A DNA stretch of 64,000 bases from positions 2,914,001 to 2,978,000 of the forward strand of contig NZ_LT594324.1 in assembly GCF_900089605.1 (NCBI RefSeq), read 5' to 3'. Below the pieces are notes generated by a model. The model ran no database searches and was not told the origin of the DNA. It saw only the letters and a program-made list of their open reading frames with translations. Made by a program: the position numbers and the translations under genes. The DNA is from Micromonospora narathiwatensis. Its GTDB lineage: Bacteria; Actinomycetota; Actinomycetes; Mycobacteriales; Micromonosporaceae. Below are positions 1 through 9,521 of the stretch, one piece after another; positions within the stretch are counted from its first letter, which is position 1, and each line of letters begins with the position of its first letter.

Positions 1-2
1 CC

Positions 3-629
3 CAGCACCTCGGGCCGGACTACATCGCCGACGCCTTCCGTTGGGCCCGTGCCGCCGACCCGAAGGCGCTGCTGTTCTACAACGACTACAACATCGAGGC
101 CTTCGGCTCCGGCAACCCGGCCAACGACAAGACCCAGTTCGTGTACGACATGGCCCGCGACCTGCTGGCCAAGCGCGTGCCGATCGACGGTGTCGGCAGC
201 CAGGGCCACCTCGGCACCCAGTACGGCAACTACGACACCCTCCAGGTGGCCGCGGCGCTGAAGAAGTTCGCGGGGCTGGGTCTGGCCACCGCGTTCACCG
301 AGGTCGACGTGCGCAGCCAGCTCACCGCGGGGGTCCAGGCGGGCGACTCCGCCGAGATCAACCCCCGGCTGCAGGCGTCCGCGGCGAACTTCAGCGTCCT
401 GCTGCGGGCCTGTCTGGCCGAACGGCACTGCCTGTCGTTCACCCTCTGGGGCTTCACCGACCGGCACTCGTGGGTGCCGGGCTGGTTCTCCAACCCGCCG
501 GAGGGCCTGGCCACGGTGTACGACGAGAACTACCAGCCGAAGCGGGCGTACCAGGAGATCAAGGCCGACCTGATCTTCGCCGGGCCGCCCTACGTGCTGC
601 CCCGGGCGGTGCAGACGCCCCGCCGGTAG
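3..629 (+). CDS. GH10 endo-1,4-beta-xylanase, C-terminal part (5' end outside window)
   Basis: The reading frame is open from the window edge to a TAG at 627-629 and encodes the C-terminal two thirds of a glycoside hydrolase family 10 catalytic domain. Visible family signatures are FYNDYN near the start, VGSQGHL, the nucleophile segment TEVDV with its Glu codon at 300-302, and the WGFTDRHSW segment near the end. The acid/base Glu (WDVVNE motif) lies upstream of the window. There is no carbohydrate-binding module after the catalytic domain, unlike the tandem GH10 gene that follows. Family knowledge predicts secreted hydrolysis of xylan backbone. The start, signal peptide and any N-terminal module cannot be seen. 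Confidence 0.93.
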   Translation, partial: QHLGPDYIADAFRWARAADPKALLFYNDYNIEAFGSGNPANDKTQFVYDMARDLLAKRVPIDGVGSQGHLGTQYGNYDTLQVAAALKKFAGLGLATAFTEVDVRSQLTAGVQAGDSAEINPRLQASAANFSVLLRACLAERHCLSFTLWGFTDRHSWVPGWFSNPPEGLATVYDENYQPKRAYQEIKADLIFAGPPYVLPRAVQTPRR

Positions 630-638
630 ACGCCAACC

Positions 639-673
639 GACGGCGGGGCGGTCAGCCGACCGGCCCCGCCGTC
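639..673 (+). terminator. hairpin terminator after the first xylanase
   Basis: Eleven-base perfect arms (GACGGCGGGGC at 639-649 and its complement at 663-673) start ten bases after the stop codon. There is no U-tract, as is usual in high-G+C actinomycetes. Confidence 0.7.
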
Positions 674-726
674 GCCCCGTCGCCGCCCAGCGGGTGGCAG
701 GCCGCCTACCCGGCGGAAAGCTCCGA

Positions 727-740
727 AAATTCCGGAAGTT
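727..740. promoter_or_regulatory. palindrome in the xylanase intergenic region
   Basis: AAATTCCGGAAGTT is a dyad of the form AA-N-TTCCGGAA-N-TT inside a locally A+T-richer patch. It lies 390 bases upstream of the second xylanase, so it is either a distal operator or unrelated. The rest of 630-1118 has no convincing gene; apart from the terminator, this dyad and the promoter below I see nothing in it. Confidence 0.35.
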
Positions 741-937
741 GGTTCCAGCGCGGCGCGGCGATCTCGGCGGCGTACCGGGCCAAGTGGCCGGCTCCGGCCG
801 GCGTACCCTCGCCCGGTCCCGCTGCAGGCCACATCGGATCGTTGGCGCCCCGGGCAGTCCGGTGTACCGGTCGCCACGCCGGCCCCGCGACGCCGTCCGC
901 AGGCACCGACGGCCGCTGGATACGACGCGATCGTGAG

Positions 938-966
938 TTGAGAATTCGGTACCGTCCCGGTACTTT
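938..966 (+). promoter_or_regulatory. xylanase promoter with embedded operator-like dyad
   Basis: TTGAGA (938-943) and TACTTT (961-966) are separated by exactly 17 bases, a good sigma-70-class (HrdB-like) promoter. The spacer holds a perfect inverted repeat, GTACCG-TCC-CGGTAC at 949-963, which would place a repressor directly across the spacer and -10. A related half-site (CCCGGTAC) recurs at 1014-1021. The transcript would have a leader of about 145 bases before the ATG at 1119. Confidence 0.55.
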
Positions 967-1001
967 TTCGGGAGAGATGGCTTTCGATCAGCTCACGGTG
1001 A

Positions 1002-2552
<1,551 letters not shown>

Positions 2553-2558
2553 CCCACC

Positions 2559-2594
2559 CGGGGCCCGGCGCGGAAGCCACCGCGCCGGGCCCCG
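2559..2594 (+). terminator. terminator of the GH10-CBM2 gene
   Basis: Perfect 14-base arms (CGGGGCCCGGCGCG at 2559-2572, complement at 2581-2594) with an 8-base loop, six bases after the stop codon. Confidence 0.85.
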
Positions 2595-2647
2595 TCCTGG
2601 TTCGTTCGGCCGGCGTCGCGGGAGCCGACGATTCCGCCGGCATCCAC

Positions 2648-2680
2648 TGACATCACGTGTCAGCGGTACGGCCCTAGCGT
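2648..2680 (+). promoter_or_regulatory. promoter/operator of the small conserved protein gene
   Basis: TAGCGT at 2675-2680 is a -10-like element 7 bases upstream of the ATG at 2688, suggesting a leaderless transcript. Just upstream, TGACA-TCACG-TGTCA (2648-2662) is an inverted repeat in the region where a TetR- or MarR-class repressor could sit. Confidence 0.4.
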
Positions 2681-2687
2681 GCCCGCC

Positions 2688-3149
2688 ATGACGAACACCG
2701 ATTTCGACTTCCTGGCCGGCCAGTGGAACAGCCGCCAGCGCCGACTGGTCGAGGTGCTGGCGGGATGCGACGAGTGGTACGAGTTCGACGCGACGCTGGA
2801 CTGCCAGGTGCTGCTCGACGGCGGCGGCGTCTTCGACGTGCTCCGCGCGCCGGAGCGCGACCTGGAGGGCCTCACCCTGCGGTTGTACAGCCCGCAGGAG
2901 CGGGTGTGGCGGATCTGGTGGGCGGCCAAGAGCAGCGGAGGCCAGCTGGATGTGCCGGTCGTCGGCCGGTTCGCCGACGGGATCGGCACCTTCGAGTGCG
3001 ACGACACCTGGCAGGGCACCCCGATCCGGGTGCGCTACCGGTGGTCCCGGATCGACACCGCGCACCCCCGGTGGGAACAGGCGTTCTCCGCCGACGGCGG
3101 GCAGACCTGGGAGGTCAACTGGGTCGCCACGTTCAGCCGCCGCCCGTGA
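2688..3149 (+). CDS. Small conserved protein (DUF1579-like / lipocalin-type fold suspected)
   Basis: A 153-residue soluble protein beginning MTNTDFDFLAGQW, with many Trp residues and alternating strand-like segments (LTLRLYSP, WRIWW, VRYRWSRID, QAFSADGGQTWEVNW). The opening 'DFDFLAGxW' and closing 'S.DGGxTWE.NW' resemble the DUF1579/nitrobindin-like family of small beta-barrel proteins; no catalytic residue can be named. A GTG nine bases upstream (2679) is an alternative start. No Shine-Dalgarno sequence is present, which agrees with the leaderless promoter. It converges on the SGNH esterase gene. Confidence 0.8.
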   Translation: MTNTDFDFLAGQWNSRQRRLVEVLAGCDEWYEFDATLDCQVLLDGGGVFDVLRAPERDLEGLTLRLYSPQERVWRIWWAAKSSGGQLDVPVVGRFADGIGTFECDDTWQGTPIRVRYRWSRIDTAHPRWEQAFSADGGQTWEVNWVATFSRRP

Positions 3150-3163
3150 CGTGACCAGCCGTG

Positions 3164-3202
3164 CCGCGGCCTGCGCCGGGTGTGACCGGACGCAGGCCGC
3201 GG
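3164..3202. terminator. bidirectional terminator
   Basis: Perfect 12-base arms (CCGCGGCCTGCG at 3164-3175, complement at 3191-3202) lie between two convergent genes ending at 3149 and 3216. Confidence 0.8.
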
Positions 3203-3215
3203 TGGGTCCGGCGGA

Positions 3216-4001
3216 TCAGGCGCGCAGCGCGGGCTCGACGATGTTCGCGTACCCGAGGTGCCCGTTCCGGTTCGGGTGGTACGACTCGCCGATCGGCAGG
3301 GACGTGCCGTTGATCCACTCCACGGCGTCACAGACGGCGTGGCCGGTGAACGGGCCGCGCGCGTCCACGAAACCGAATCCCCGCGCCTCGGCCCGCGCCT
3401 TGATGGTGGTGGCCAGGAGGTCGGCGGTCGCGTTCAGCTCGGCCTGCTCGCCGGGCGAGATGCGGGCGATGGCGTTGCACTCCACGCCGTTGAACAGCCG
3501 TGGGTAGCCGACCACGACCACCCGTGCGTTCGGGGCGAACGCGCGGATCCGGGTGTAGAGCTGGTCGAGCTGGCCGGGAAGGGTGTTGCGGATGTACGCC
3601 TCGGCCTTGTCGATGTCACCCCAGCAGGTGTACGGCCAGGGCTTGGCGCACTGCACGATCACCGACGACCAGCCGATGTCGTTGCCGCCGACGCTGACCG
3701 TGACGTAGCGGGTGCTGGCGTTGAGACTGCCCAGCTGGCCGTTGAGGACGTCGGGCACCTTCGCCCCCGCGCAGGCGGCGAAGGTGAGCGTGGCGCCGAG
3801 CCGGGCCGCGTCGAGCACGGGGTAGGCGTGCGGCGAACGCTGGCAGCCGCTGTTGTCGTAGTACTCGCGGGTGCCGGTGCCGGAGGCGTACGAGTCGCCG
3901 AGCGCGGTGTAGCCGGGTGCGGCGGCGTGCGCGGGTGGCGCGACCAGCACGAACGAGAGCACCGCCAGCAGGGGTACGGCGGCGCGGAGCGAAAGGCGCA
4001 T
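3216..4001 (-). CDS. Secreted SGNH/GDSL lipase-esterase
   Basis: A 261-residue exported hydrolase. The first ~28 residues are a signal peptide ending near AHAAAPGY. Block I is ALGDSYASGTG (nucleophile Ser in GDS), block III is SVGGNDIGWS (oxyanion Gly/Asn), and the His of block V is in ESYHPNRNGH. Six Cys residues fit the disulphide-rich Streptomyces-type SGNH lipase group. It cleaves esters outside the cell. The ATG at 4001 follows GGAG; an in-frame upstream ATG (4037) would put 12 polar residues ahead of the signal peptide and is less likely. Confidence 0.92.
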   Translation of the reverse strand: MRLSLRAAVPLLAVLSFVLVAPPAHAAAPGYTALGDSYASGTGTREYYDNSGCQRSPHAYPVLDAARLGATLTFAACAGAKVPDVLNGQLGSLNASTRYVTVSVGGNDIGWSSVIVQCAKPWPYTCWGDIDKAEAYIRNTLPGQLDQLYTRIRAFAPNARVVVVGYPRLFNGVECNAIARISPGEQAELNATADLLATTIKARAEARGFGFVDARGPFTGHAVCDAVEWINGTSLPIGESYHPNRNGHLGYANIVEPALRA

Positions 4002-4123
4002 GTGGGCTCCATCACGGGAGGGGTGAGTGGTGCGCACATGGTGTCAGAAACATCGAAGAACATAAAGATCGATCCGCGTCGCCGTCCAGGTTGGGCGAGG
4101 ACGGGAGGTCACGGAACGGCAGG

Positions 4124-4129
4124 TACGAT
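4124..4129 (+). promoter_or_regulatory. -10 element of a leaderless transcript
   Basis: TACGAT lies six bases upstream of a GTG (4136). With usual -10 to start-site spacing, transcription begins at or next to that GTG, so the leader ORF would be read from the 5' end. No clear -35 is seen. Confidence 0.45.
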
Positions 4130-4135
4130 CGCCGC

Positions 4136-4180
4136 GTGAACACCTACTGGCACGTCGTACTGCCGCCGTTGTGCGTCTGA
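4136..4180 (+). CDS. Leader peptide upstream of EamA exporter
   Basis: A 14-codon ORF (MNTYWHVVLPPLCV) starts with GTG right after a -10-like TACGAT and ends 125 bases before the EamA transporter gene. It holds single codons for Tyr, Trp, His and Cys, and Pro-Pro near its end, a typical ribosome-pausing context. Position and leaderless arrangement suggest a cis-acting attenuator peptide rather than a functional protein. I do not recognise it as a named leader family. Confidence 0.45.
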   Translation: MNTYWHVVLPPLCV

Positions 4181-4191
4181 CCGGGCGCACC

Positions 4192-4240
4192 CCCTGACGG
4201 TTTGATCCGCGGCCCCGGCCGACCCACTGGGCGGTCAGGG
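4192..4240 (+). promoter_or_regulatory. candidate attenuator hairpin in the EamA 5' leader
   Basis: CCCTGAC (4192-4198) can pair with GTCAGGG (4234-4240), enclosing a G+C-rich segment that includes CGGCC/GGCCG. It begins 12 bases after the leader-peptide stop, the right place for a structure whose folding depends on ribosome position. Confidence 0.4.
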
Positions 4241-4305
4241 AGCAGTGTCGTGCGTCCGTTTCGAAGCCAGATCCCCGCAGGTTCTCGACGACGGAGTTCA
4301 CGACT

Positions 4306-5268
4306 GTGCCGACCCACGCCTCTTCCCCGTCCCGCACCCGCCCGGCTCACACCCGGCCACGGGCGCACCACGTCAGCCCGCTCACCGGGCCGGTCCCCAT
4401 CCTGGTCGCCGCCGCGCTGTGGGGCACCACCGGGACCGCCAGTTCCCTCGCGCCGGCCGGAGCGCCGGCCGCGGCCGTCGGCTCCGCCGGTCTGGCCCTC
4501 GGCGGCCTGCTGCTGTTCCTCTCCACCCGAGGTGCCCACTCGCTTCCCAGGAGGTGCACCCGGGGCGAGCGGTGGCTGCTCCTGCTGGGCGCGGTGACGG
4601 TGGCCGGATACCCGGTCAGCTTCTACCCGGCCGTGACGCGCTCGGGGGTGGCTGTGACCACCGTGATCGCGCTGGGCAGCGCACCGGTCTTCGCCGGCGT
4701 GCTGGCCTGGCTCACCCGGCAGGGCCGGCCGACCGCGCGCTGGACGTACGCCACCCTGGCGGCGGTGCTCGGCTGCGCCGTCCTGGTCCTGGCCCCCGCG
4801 CTCGCCGACGGCGCCTCGGCCGTCGACCTCATCGGCGTGGCACTGGCCGCGCTCGCCGGCCTGTCGTACGCCGGCTACTCGCTCATCGCGGGCAAGCTCA
4901 TCGCCCGCGGGCATCACTCGGGCGCGGTGATGGGGGCGATGTTCGGTGCGGCGGCGCTGCTGGTCCTTCCCGTGCTCTGGTACGGCGACGGGCAGTGGCT
5001 GTTCACCCTTCGCGGCGCGGCGGTGGCCGCGCACCTCGCGGTGGTCACCACCTTCCTCGCCTACCGGCTCTTCGGGTACGGCCTGCGGCACACCACCGCG
5101 CAGGTGGCCACCACACTGACCCTGGCGGAGCCGGCCGTCGCGGCGGTGCTGGGCGTCGCGGTGCTGGGCGAACGCCTGCCGGCCCTTTCCTGGGGCGGAC
5201 TGCTGGTGCTCGGCGTGGGCCTGGCCTTCCTCACGCCCAGCGCCGGCGATCGCCGGCGCGGGCACTGA
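4306..5268 (+). CDS. EamA-family (DMT) exporter
   Basis: A 320-residue integral membrane protein with about ten hydrophobic helices from residue 30 on, arranged as two EamA repeats. The first contains AALWGTTGTASSL and the second ends in the AEPAVAAVLGVAVLGERL signature. Family members export amino acids and related metabolites; substrate cannot be read here. The GTG at 4306 follows GGAG at 4293-4296. The first ~25 residues are polar, so a later start is possible. Expression is probably conditioned by the 125-base leader with its short ORF. Confidence 0.9.
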   Translation: MPTHASSPSRTRPAHTRPRAHHVSPLTGPVPILVAAALWGTTGTASSLAPAGAPAAAVGSAGLALGGLLLFLSTRGAHSLPRRCTRGERWLLLLGAVTVAGYPVSFYPAVTRSGVAVTTVIALGSAPVFAGVLAWLTRQGRPTARWTYATLAAVLGCAVLVLAPALADGASAVDLIGVALAALAGLSYAGYSLIAGKLIARGHHSGAVMGAMFGAAALLVLPVLWYGDGQWLFTLRGAAVAAHLAVVTTFLAYRLFGYGLRHTTAQVATTLTLAEPAVAAVLGVAVLGERLPALSWGGLLVLGVGLAFLTPSAGDRRRGH

Positions 5269-5288
5269 GCGCGGCCGGGCGAGGGTTC

Positions 5289-5337
5289 GACCGGGGCCGG
5301 CAGGTCACGGCCGCGTCAGCAGGCGCCGGCCCCGGTC
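5289..5337. terminator. convergent terminator overlapping the end of the next gene
   Basis: Thirteen-base perfect arms (GACCGGGGCCGGC at 5289-5301, complement at 5325-5337) enclose 23 bases. The right arm lies inside the last codons of the minus-strand gene ending at 5316. Confidence 0.6.
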
Positions 5338-6050
5338 TCCCAGTTCAGCTTGCCCCGCCCGAACGGCACCACACCGGGCTTGAGGGTCTGCGGGATGCTC
5401 CAGTTCCCGGCCACCACGTACCAGGATTGACCGCAGCTGCCCGGAAGGGCGAGTCGCATGGTCCAGGTCGGTGCGGACCGGTCGAGGTAGTGCACCTGCG
5501 ACCCGTACAACTTCGCACCCCCGTCGGCCGTACGGCTGTAGGTGGCCCAGAAGACCCGGATCCGCTCGCCCGGGCAGAGCTGGTTGGTCGACTCGCCGTC
5601 GGTGCGGGCCGCGACCTTCGCCACCCCGTAGGTGACGACCTGGACCACGTCCACCACGCCGGCGGGGGTGCAGCTCGGTTTGGGAGTGGTGGTCGTCGCG
5701 GAACGCCGTGGGGCGGACGTCGTGGTCGACCGGGCGGGCGCGGGCCGCCGCGTCGGCACCGACGTGCGGGAGGGGACGGCCGTGGGGCTCGCCGTGGGAG
5801 TCGACGTGCGGGCGGGATCCGGGGTGGCGCTCGGGGCGGCGGCACCGGTGGTCGGCGGGAGCGAGGTCGCCGGCAGCGGGGTCGGCACGGCGGCGGGCCG
5901 GGCCGCGGGACGCTCCGTCTCGGGTCCGGTCGCGGCGACCGTGACGAGCGGCACCACGACGGCCGCGGCGAGCCCGGCCGCCGGCAGCAGCCAGCGCCGC
6001 CGGGCCCGACCGGCCTCGGGTACGTCGATGGCGGGCGGCGGATCGGACAT
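5316..6050 (-). CDS. Membrane-anchored Ser/Thr/Pro-rich protein of unknown function
   Basis: A 244-residue protein. A short cytoplasmic N-terminus with RARRRW precedes one membrane helix (about residues 20-42). A low-complexity Pro/Thr/Ser/Ala stalk follows (about 45-125), then a folded C-terminal domain of about 115 residues with four Cys residues and strand-like motifs such as ERIRVFWATY, WTMRLALP and WYVVAGNW. It looks like a cell-envelope protein holding a small domain outside the membrane. I do not recognise the domain. The ATG at 6050 has GGGAG six bases upstream. Confidence 0.8.
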   Translation of the reverse strand: MSDPPPAIDVPEAGRARRRWLLPAAGLAAAVVVPLVTVAATGPETERPAARPAAVPTPLPATSLPPTTGAAAPSATPDPARTSTPTASPTAVPSRTSVPTRRPAPARSTTTSAPRRSATTTTPKPSCTPAGVVDVVQVVTYGVAKVAARTDGESTNQLCPGERIRVFWATYSRTADGGAKLYGSQVHYLDRSAPTWTMRLALPGSCGQSWYVVAGNWSIPQTLKPGVVPFGRGKLNWETGAGAC

Positions 6051-6205
6051 GCGGACTCCCGAGGGGTGGCGGCGAGGATTCGCCACGGCGGGTGGATCTT
6101 ATCGGCGCCTCCTACCCGGGTAGGAGGGAGCGCTCCGACCGCCGGCCGCAACCGGGGCTTCAGGTCGGGGGCCGTCCGGTGACCCGTTCAGCAGCATCTA
6201 CAGGC

Positions 6206-7135
6206 ATGACTACCACGTTGCGCCGGGCGGCACACTGGCACCGCCCCATGATGGTCTTCGTCTCGGCGATGGCGGTGCTCGCCGTCGTCTCCGCGGTCGG
6301 CGTCCTCGCCGATTCACGCGTCCTCACCGGCGCGCCGATCTGGCTCAAGCCGCTCAAGTTCTCCGTGTCCTTCGTGCTGTACGGCACCACCCTGGCCTGG
6401 ATGCTGTCCCTGTCGCCGAGGCGGATCCGGATCGCGGAGTGGGCCGGCACCGTCATCGTCGCGACGGGGGTGGTCGAGATGGTGGTGATCGTCGGGCAGG
6501 TGCTGCGCGGCACGACCAGCCACTTCAACGCGACCACCCCGCTGAACGGCGCCCTGTTCGGACTGATGGGCGCGGCGATCCTGGTGCTGGCCCTGGCGCA
6601 CCTCGTCATCGGGATCGTGGTGTTGCGTCAGCCGGTCGCCGACCGGGTCGCCAGGTACGCGGTGGGGCTGGGGCTCGGCCTTACCCTGCTGGGCATGTTG
6701 GTGGCGATACCGATGGTGCTGCCCAGCCAGGAGCCGGGCATCGAGGGGATCTCCGGGGCGCACAGCGTGGGCGTACCGGACGGCGGACCCGGGCTGCCGC
6801 TGGTCGGCTGGAGCACCACCGGCGGCGACCTGCGGATCGGGCACTTCGTGGGGTTGCACGCCCTGCAGGCGTTGCCGATCCTGGCGATCCTGCTGAACCG
6901 CTTCCTCGGGGCCCGGCTGGACGAGCGCACCCGGGTACGGCTGTTGGTCGTCGGGGGCGGCGCCTACGGCGTACTCACGATGCTGTTGACCTGGCAGGCG
7001 CTGCGCGGGCAGCCGCTGCTGCGACCGGACGCGCTCACCCTGGCCGCGGTGGCCGCCCTGGTGGTCGCGACCGCGACCGCCGCGGGCGTGGTCCTGACCC
7101 GCGTGGGCCGACCGGAAATGGCGCGGGTCGCATGA
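6206..7135 (+). CDS. Polytopic membrane protein of unknown function
   Basis: A 309-residue protein with about eight hydrophobic helices. A conserved-looking region, PIWLKPLKFSVSFVLYGTTL, follows the first helix, and LRIGHFVGLHALQALP sits between later helices. I recognise this as a recurring actinobacterial membrane protein but know no function. The ATG at 6206 directly precedes MTTTLRRAAHWHRP; a GTG at 6179 is an alternative. Its stop overlaps the next ATG (ATGA), so the two are translationally coupled. Confidence 0.82.
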   Translation: MTTTLRRAAHWHRPMMVFVSAMAVLAVVSAVGVLADSRVLTGAPIWLKPLKFSVSFVLYGTTLAWMLSLSPRRIRIAEWAGTVIVATGVVEMVVIVGQVLRGTTSHFNATTPLNGALFGLMGAAILVLALAHLVIGIVVLRQPVADRVARYAVGLGLGLTLLGMLVAIPMVLPSQEPGIEGISGAHSVGVPDGGPGLPLVGWSTTGGDLRIGHFVGLHALQALPILAILLNRFLGARLDERTRVRLLVVGGGAYGVLTMLLTWQALRGQPLLRPDALTLAAVAALVVATATAAGVVLTRVGRPEMARVA

Positions 7136-7587
7136 CCGGGACGCTGTTCACGCTGACGTTCGCGGTGGCCGCGCCGTTCTGGGCGCTGATGATCCTGCTG
7201 CCGCGCTGGGTCTGGACCGTCCGGATCGTCACGTCGCCGCTGATCGTGGCACCGGTCCTGGTGATCTACGCGGTGCTGGTGGTCCCGGCGTTCGGCGAGG
7301 TGCTGCCGGCCGTGGCGGCGCCGACCCTGGACGGCGTACGCGATCTGCTCGGCACGGCGGACGGCGCGGCGGCGGCCTGGGCACACATGATCGCGTTCGA
7401 TCTGTTCGTCGGCCGGTGGGCGTTCCTCGACAGCCGGGAGCGACGGGTGCCGGCGCTGGTCATGGCTCCGGTGCTGGTGCTGACGATCCTGCTCGGGCCG
7501 CTCGGCCTGGCCGCCTACCTCGGGGTCCGGGCCCGGTGGGCGCCGCCGGCGGCGGCTCGTGGCCGCGCGCCGCAGCACCTAGGCTGA
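7132..7587 (+). CDS. ABA4-like (DUF4281) membrane protein
   Basis: A 151-residue protein with four hydrophobic helices. The segment WAHMIAFDLFVGRWAFLDSRER matches the signature of the ABA4-like/DUF4281 family, whose plant member is needed for neoxanthin synthesis; bacterial members are mostly unassigned. It is coupled to the preceding membrane protein by an ATGA overlap and precedes a two-component pair by five bases. Confidence 0.8.
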   Translation: MTGTLFTLTFAVAAPFWALMILLPRWVWTVRIVTSPLIVAPVLVIYAVLVVPAFGEVLPAVAAPTLDGVRDLLGTADGAAAAWAHMIAFDLFVGRWAFLDSRERRVPALVMAPVLVLTILLGPLGLAAYLGVRARWAPPAAARGRAPQHLG

Positions 7588-7591
7588 CCGG

Positions 7592-8869
7592 ATGGGGTGG
7601 CTGCGACGGCTGTTCGACGAGCGGGACAAGCTCGTACGGACGGTGCTGCTCGACCTCAGCGGCGTCGGCTATCTGGTCTTCAGCACCCACGACGGACGCT
7701 CCCCCACGGCGACCCAGTGGCTGCTCGCGGTGATCGCCTTCACCGTCGCGCTGTCGCTGCACCGCCGGCAGGTGGTGAACCTGGTGGGGCAGTCCGCGCT
7801 GTTGCTCGTCGCGATCCACTCGATCGACGACATCACGATCAATCAGGTGGGTGCCAGCTGGGCGTTGCTCGAGGTGACCATGTCGGCGCGCCGACCACGG
7901 ACCATCTGGTTGGCCGCCGGGCTGCTGGTCGCGGTCGACCTGACCGATTCGATCGGGGATCCGCTCGACCGGGTCCTCTCCGGCGTCTTCGGGCTGGCTG
8001 TCGAGGTCGGCGTGCCGCTGCTGCTCGGCCTGGTCATCCGGACCAGCCGGGAACTCGGCCGGCAGGCCGAGGAGCGGGCCGAGGAGGAGCAGCGCCGGCG
8101 CGCCTCGGAGAGCCGGGCCGCGCGGGCCGACGAACGCAGCGCGATCGCCCGCGAACTGCACGACGTGGTCGCCCACCATGTGGCGTCGATGGTGCTGCGG
8201 GTCGGCGTGGCCCGGCACGTGCTCACGGATCTGGATCCGCGGGTGAGCGAGGTGTTCGACGACGTGCACGGCACGGGCACCGCGGCCCTGGCCGATCTGC
8301 GCCGACTGGTCGCGGTGCTGCGCGACCCGGACGGCGTCCGGGGCGACGCGGCACTCACCGCGATCGACCCGTCGGCGCTTCCCGCCGCACTCGGCGCGGC
8401 GGTCGACCGGGCCCGGCAGGCCGGCGTCACGGTGGAGGCCGACATCGACCCCGCGGTCGGCTCACTCGACGCGGTACGGGGCATGGCGGTGTTACGACTG
8501 ACCCAGGAGGCGCTGACCAACGTGGCCAAGCACGCCGGCACGTCCGCGCTGGCCCGCCTGTCGGTCTCCGTGGTCGACGGGGCGGTCCATTGGGAGGTCT
8601 CGGACAACGGGGGTGGATGGGTGCCCACGGCGGTGCCGCCCGGCGGCGGCCACGGCATCACCGGAATGCGCGAGCGCGTCGAGGTCCTCGGCGGTCGGCT
8701 CGATGCGGGACCGACCGGCGCGGGTTGGCGGGTGAGCACCGTCCTCCCGTCGACGCTCCCGCCGCCCGCCGCCGCGCCGGCACCCGCTTCCGTCCCGTCC
8801 GCTGGCCCGCCGCCCTCGCCGCGGGGGCACGACGCGCCGGCCGGGCCGCCCGCGCCGGAGCTGGCATGA
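7592..8869 (+). CDS. NarL-type sensor histidine kinase
   Basis: A 425-residue kinase. The N-terminal third holds about five membrane helices with short loops. A coiled linker rich in Glu/Arg (about 150-180) leads to a HisKA_3 dimerisation domain with the phospho-acceptor His in AIARELHDVVAHH, and a HATPase_c domain with the N box (LTQEALTNVAKHA) and G box (DNGGGW, GHGITGMRER). The last ~45 residues are a Pro/Ala-rich tail. Its stop overlaps the regulator start (ATGA), so the pair is one unit. The signal is unknown. Confidence 0.93.
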   Translation: MGWLRRLFDERDKLVRTVLLDLSGVGYLVFSTHDGRSPTATQWLLAVIAFTVALSLHRRQVVNLVGQSALLLVAIHSIDDITINQVGASWALLEVTMSARRPRTIWLAAGLLVAVDLTDSIGDPLDRVLSGVFGLAVEVGVPLLLGLVIRTSRELGRQAEERAEEEQRRRASESRAARADERSAIARELHDVVAHHVASMVLRVGVARHVLTDLDPRVSEVFDDVHGTGTAALADLRRLVAVLRDPDGVRGDAALTAIDPSALPAALGAAVDRARQAGVTVEADIDPAVGSLDAVRGMAVLRLTQEALTNVAKHAGTSALARLSVSVVDGAVHWEVSDNGGGWVPTAVPPGGGHGITGMRERVEVLGGRLDAGPTGAGWRVSTVLPSTLPPPAAAPAPASVPSAGPPPSPRGHDAPAGPPAPELA

Positions 8870-9492
8870 TCCGCGTCCTGCTGGTGGACGACCAGCACCT
8901 CATCCGCGCCGGCCTGCGCATGCTCTGCGACGCCCAGCCCGACATCGAGGTCGTCGGCGAGGCCGACAACGGCCGGGAGGCCGTCTCCCTCGCCGCGCGG
9001 CTCCTGCCCGACGTGGTCGTCATGGACCTGCGCATGCCCGGTGTCGACGGGATCACCGCGACCAGCCGCATCCTCGCCGAACGCCCCGCCACGCGGATCC
9101 TCGTGTTGACCACGTTCGGCGACGACGACCACCTCTATCCGGCGCTGACCGCGGGGGCGTGCGGGTTCCTGCTCAAGGACGCACCGCCGGCCGACCTGCT
9201 GGACGGCGTACGCCGCGCCGCCGCGGGCGACAGCCCGTTCAGCCAGGAGGTGCTGCGACGCCTGGTCCAGCGCGCGGTGCACGCCCGTGCCGAGACTCCC
9301 TCACCGGCCCAGGGGCTGACCGCGCGCGAGCAGGATGTGCTGAACCTCGTCGCGGAGGGCCTGTCCAACACGGAGATCGCCGACCGGCTGCACATCGGCG
9401 TCACCACGGTAAAGACCCACATCACCAGCCTGATGACCAAGACCGCCAGCCCCAACCGGGTACGCCTCGCCCTGTTCGCCCGCGGCCTCTGA
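8866..9492 (+). CDS. NarL/LuxR-family response regulator
   Basis: A 208-residue regulator, partner of the overlapping kinase. The receiver domain has the acidic pair DD near residue 8, the phosphorylated Asp in VVMDLRMPG, and the conserved Lys in LLKDAPP. The LuxR-type helix-turn-helix (LTAREQDVLNLVAEGLSNTEIADRLHIGVTTVKTH) is at the C-terminus. Expected role: phosphorylation-dependent transcription control of unknown targets. Confidence 0.94.
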   Translation: MIRVLLVDDQHLIRAGLRMLCDAQPDIEVVGEADNGREAVSLAARLLPDVVVMDLRMPGVDGITATSRILAERPATRILVLTTFGDDDHLYPALTAGACGFLLKDAPPADLLDGVRRAAAGDSPFSQEVLRRLVQRAVHARAETPSPAQGLTAREQDVLNLVAEGLSNTEIADRLHIGVTTVKTHITSLMTKTASPNRVRLALFARGL

Positions 9493-9521
9493 GCGTCGCC
9501 GCACTCGCCGGCCGGGCCCGC

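Noticed and set aside
5283..5300. GGTTCGA as a possible tRNA T-loop
   Set aside because: No acceptor or anticodon stems can be folded around it, and the segment is part of a terminator hairpin.
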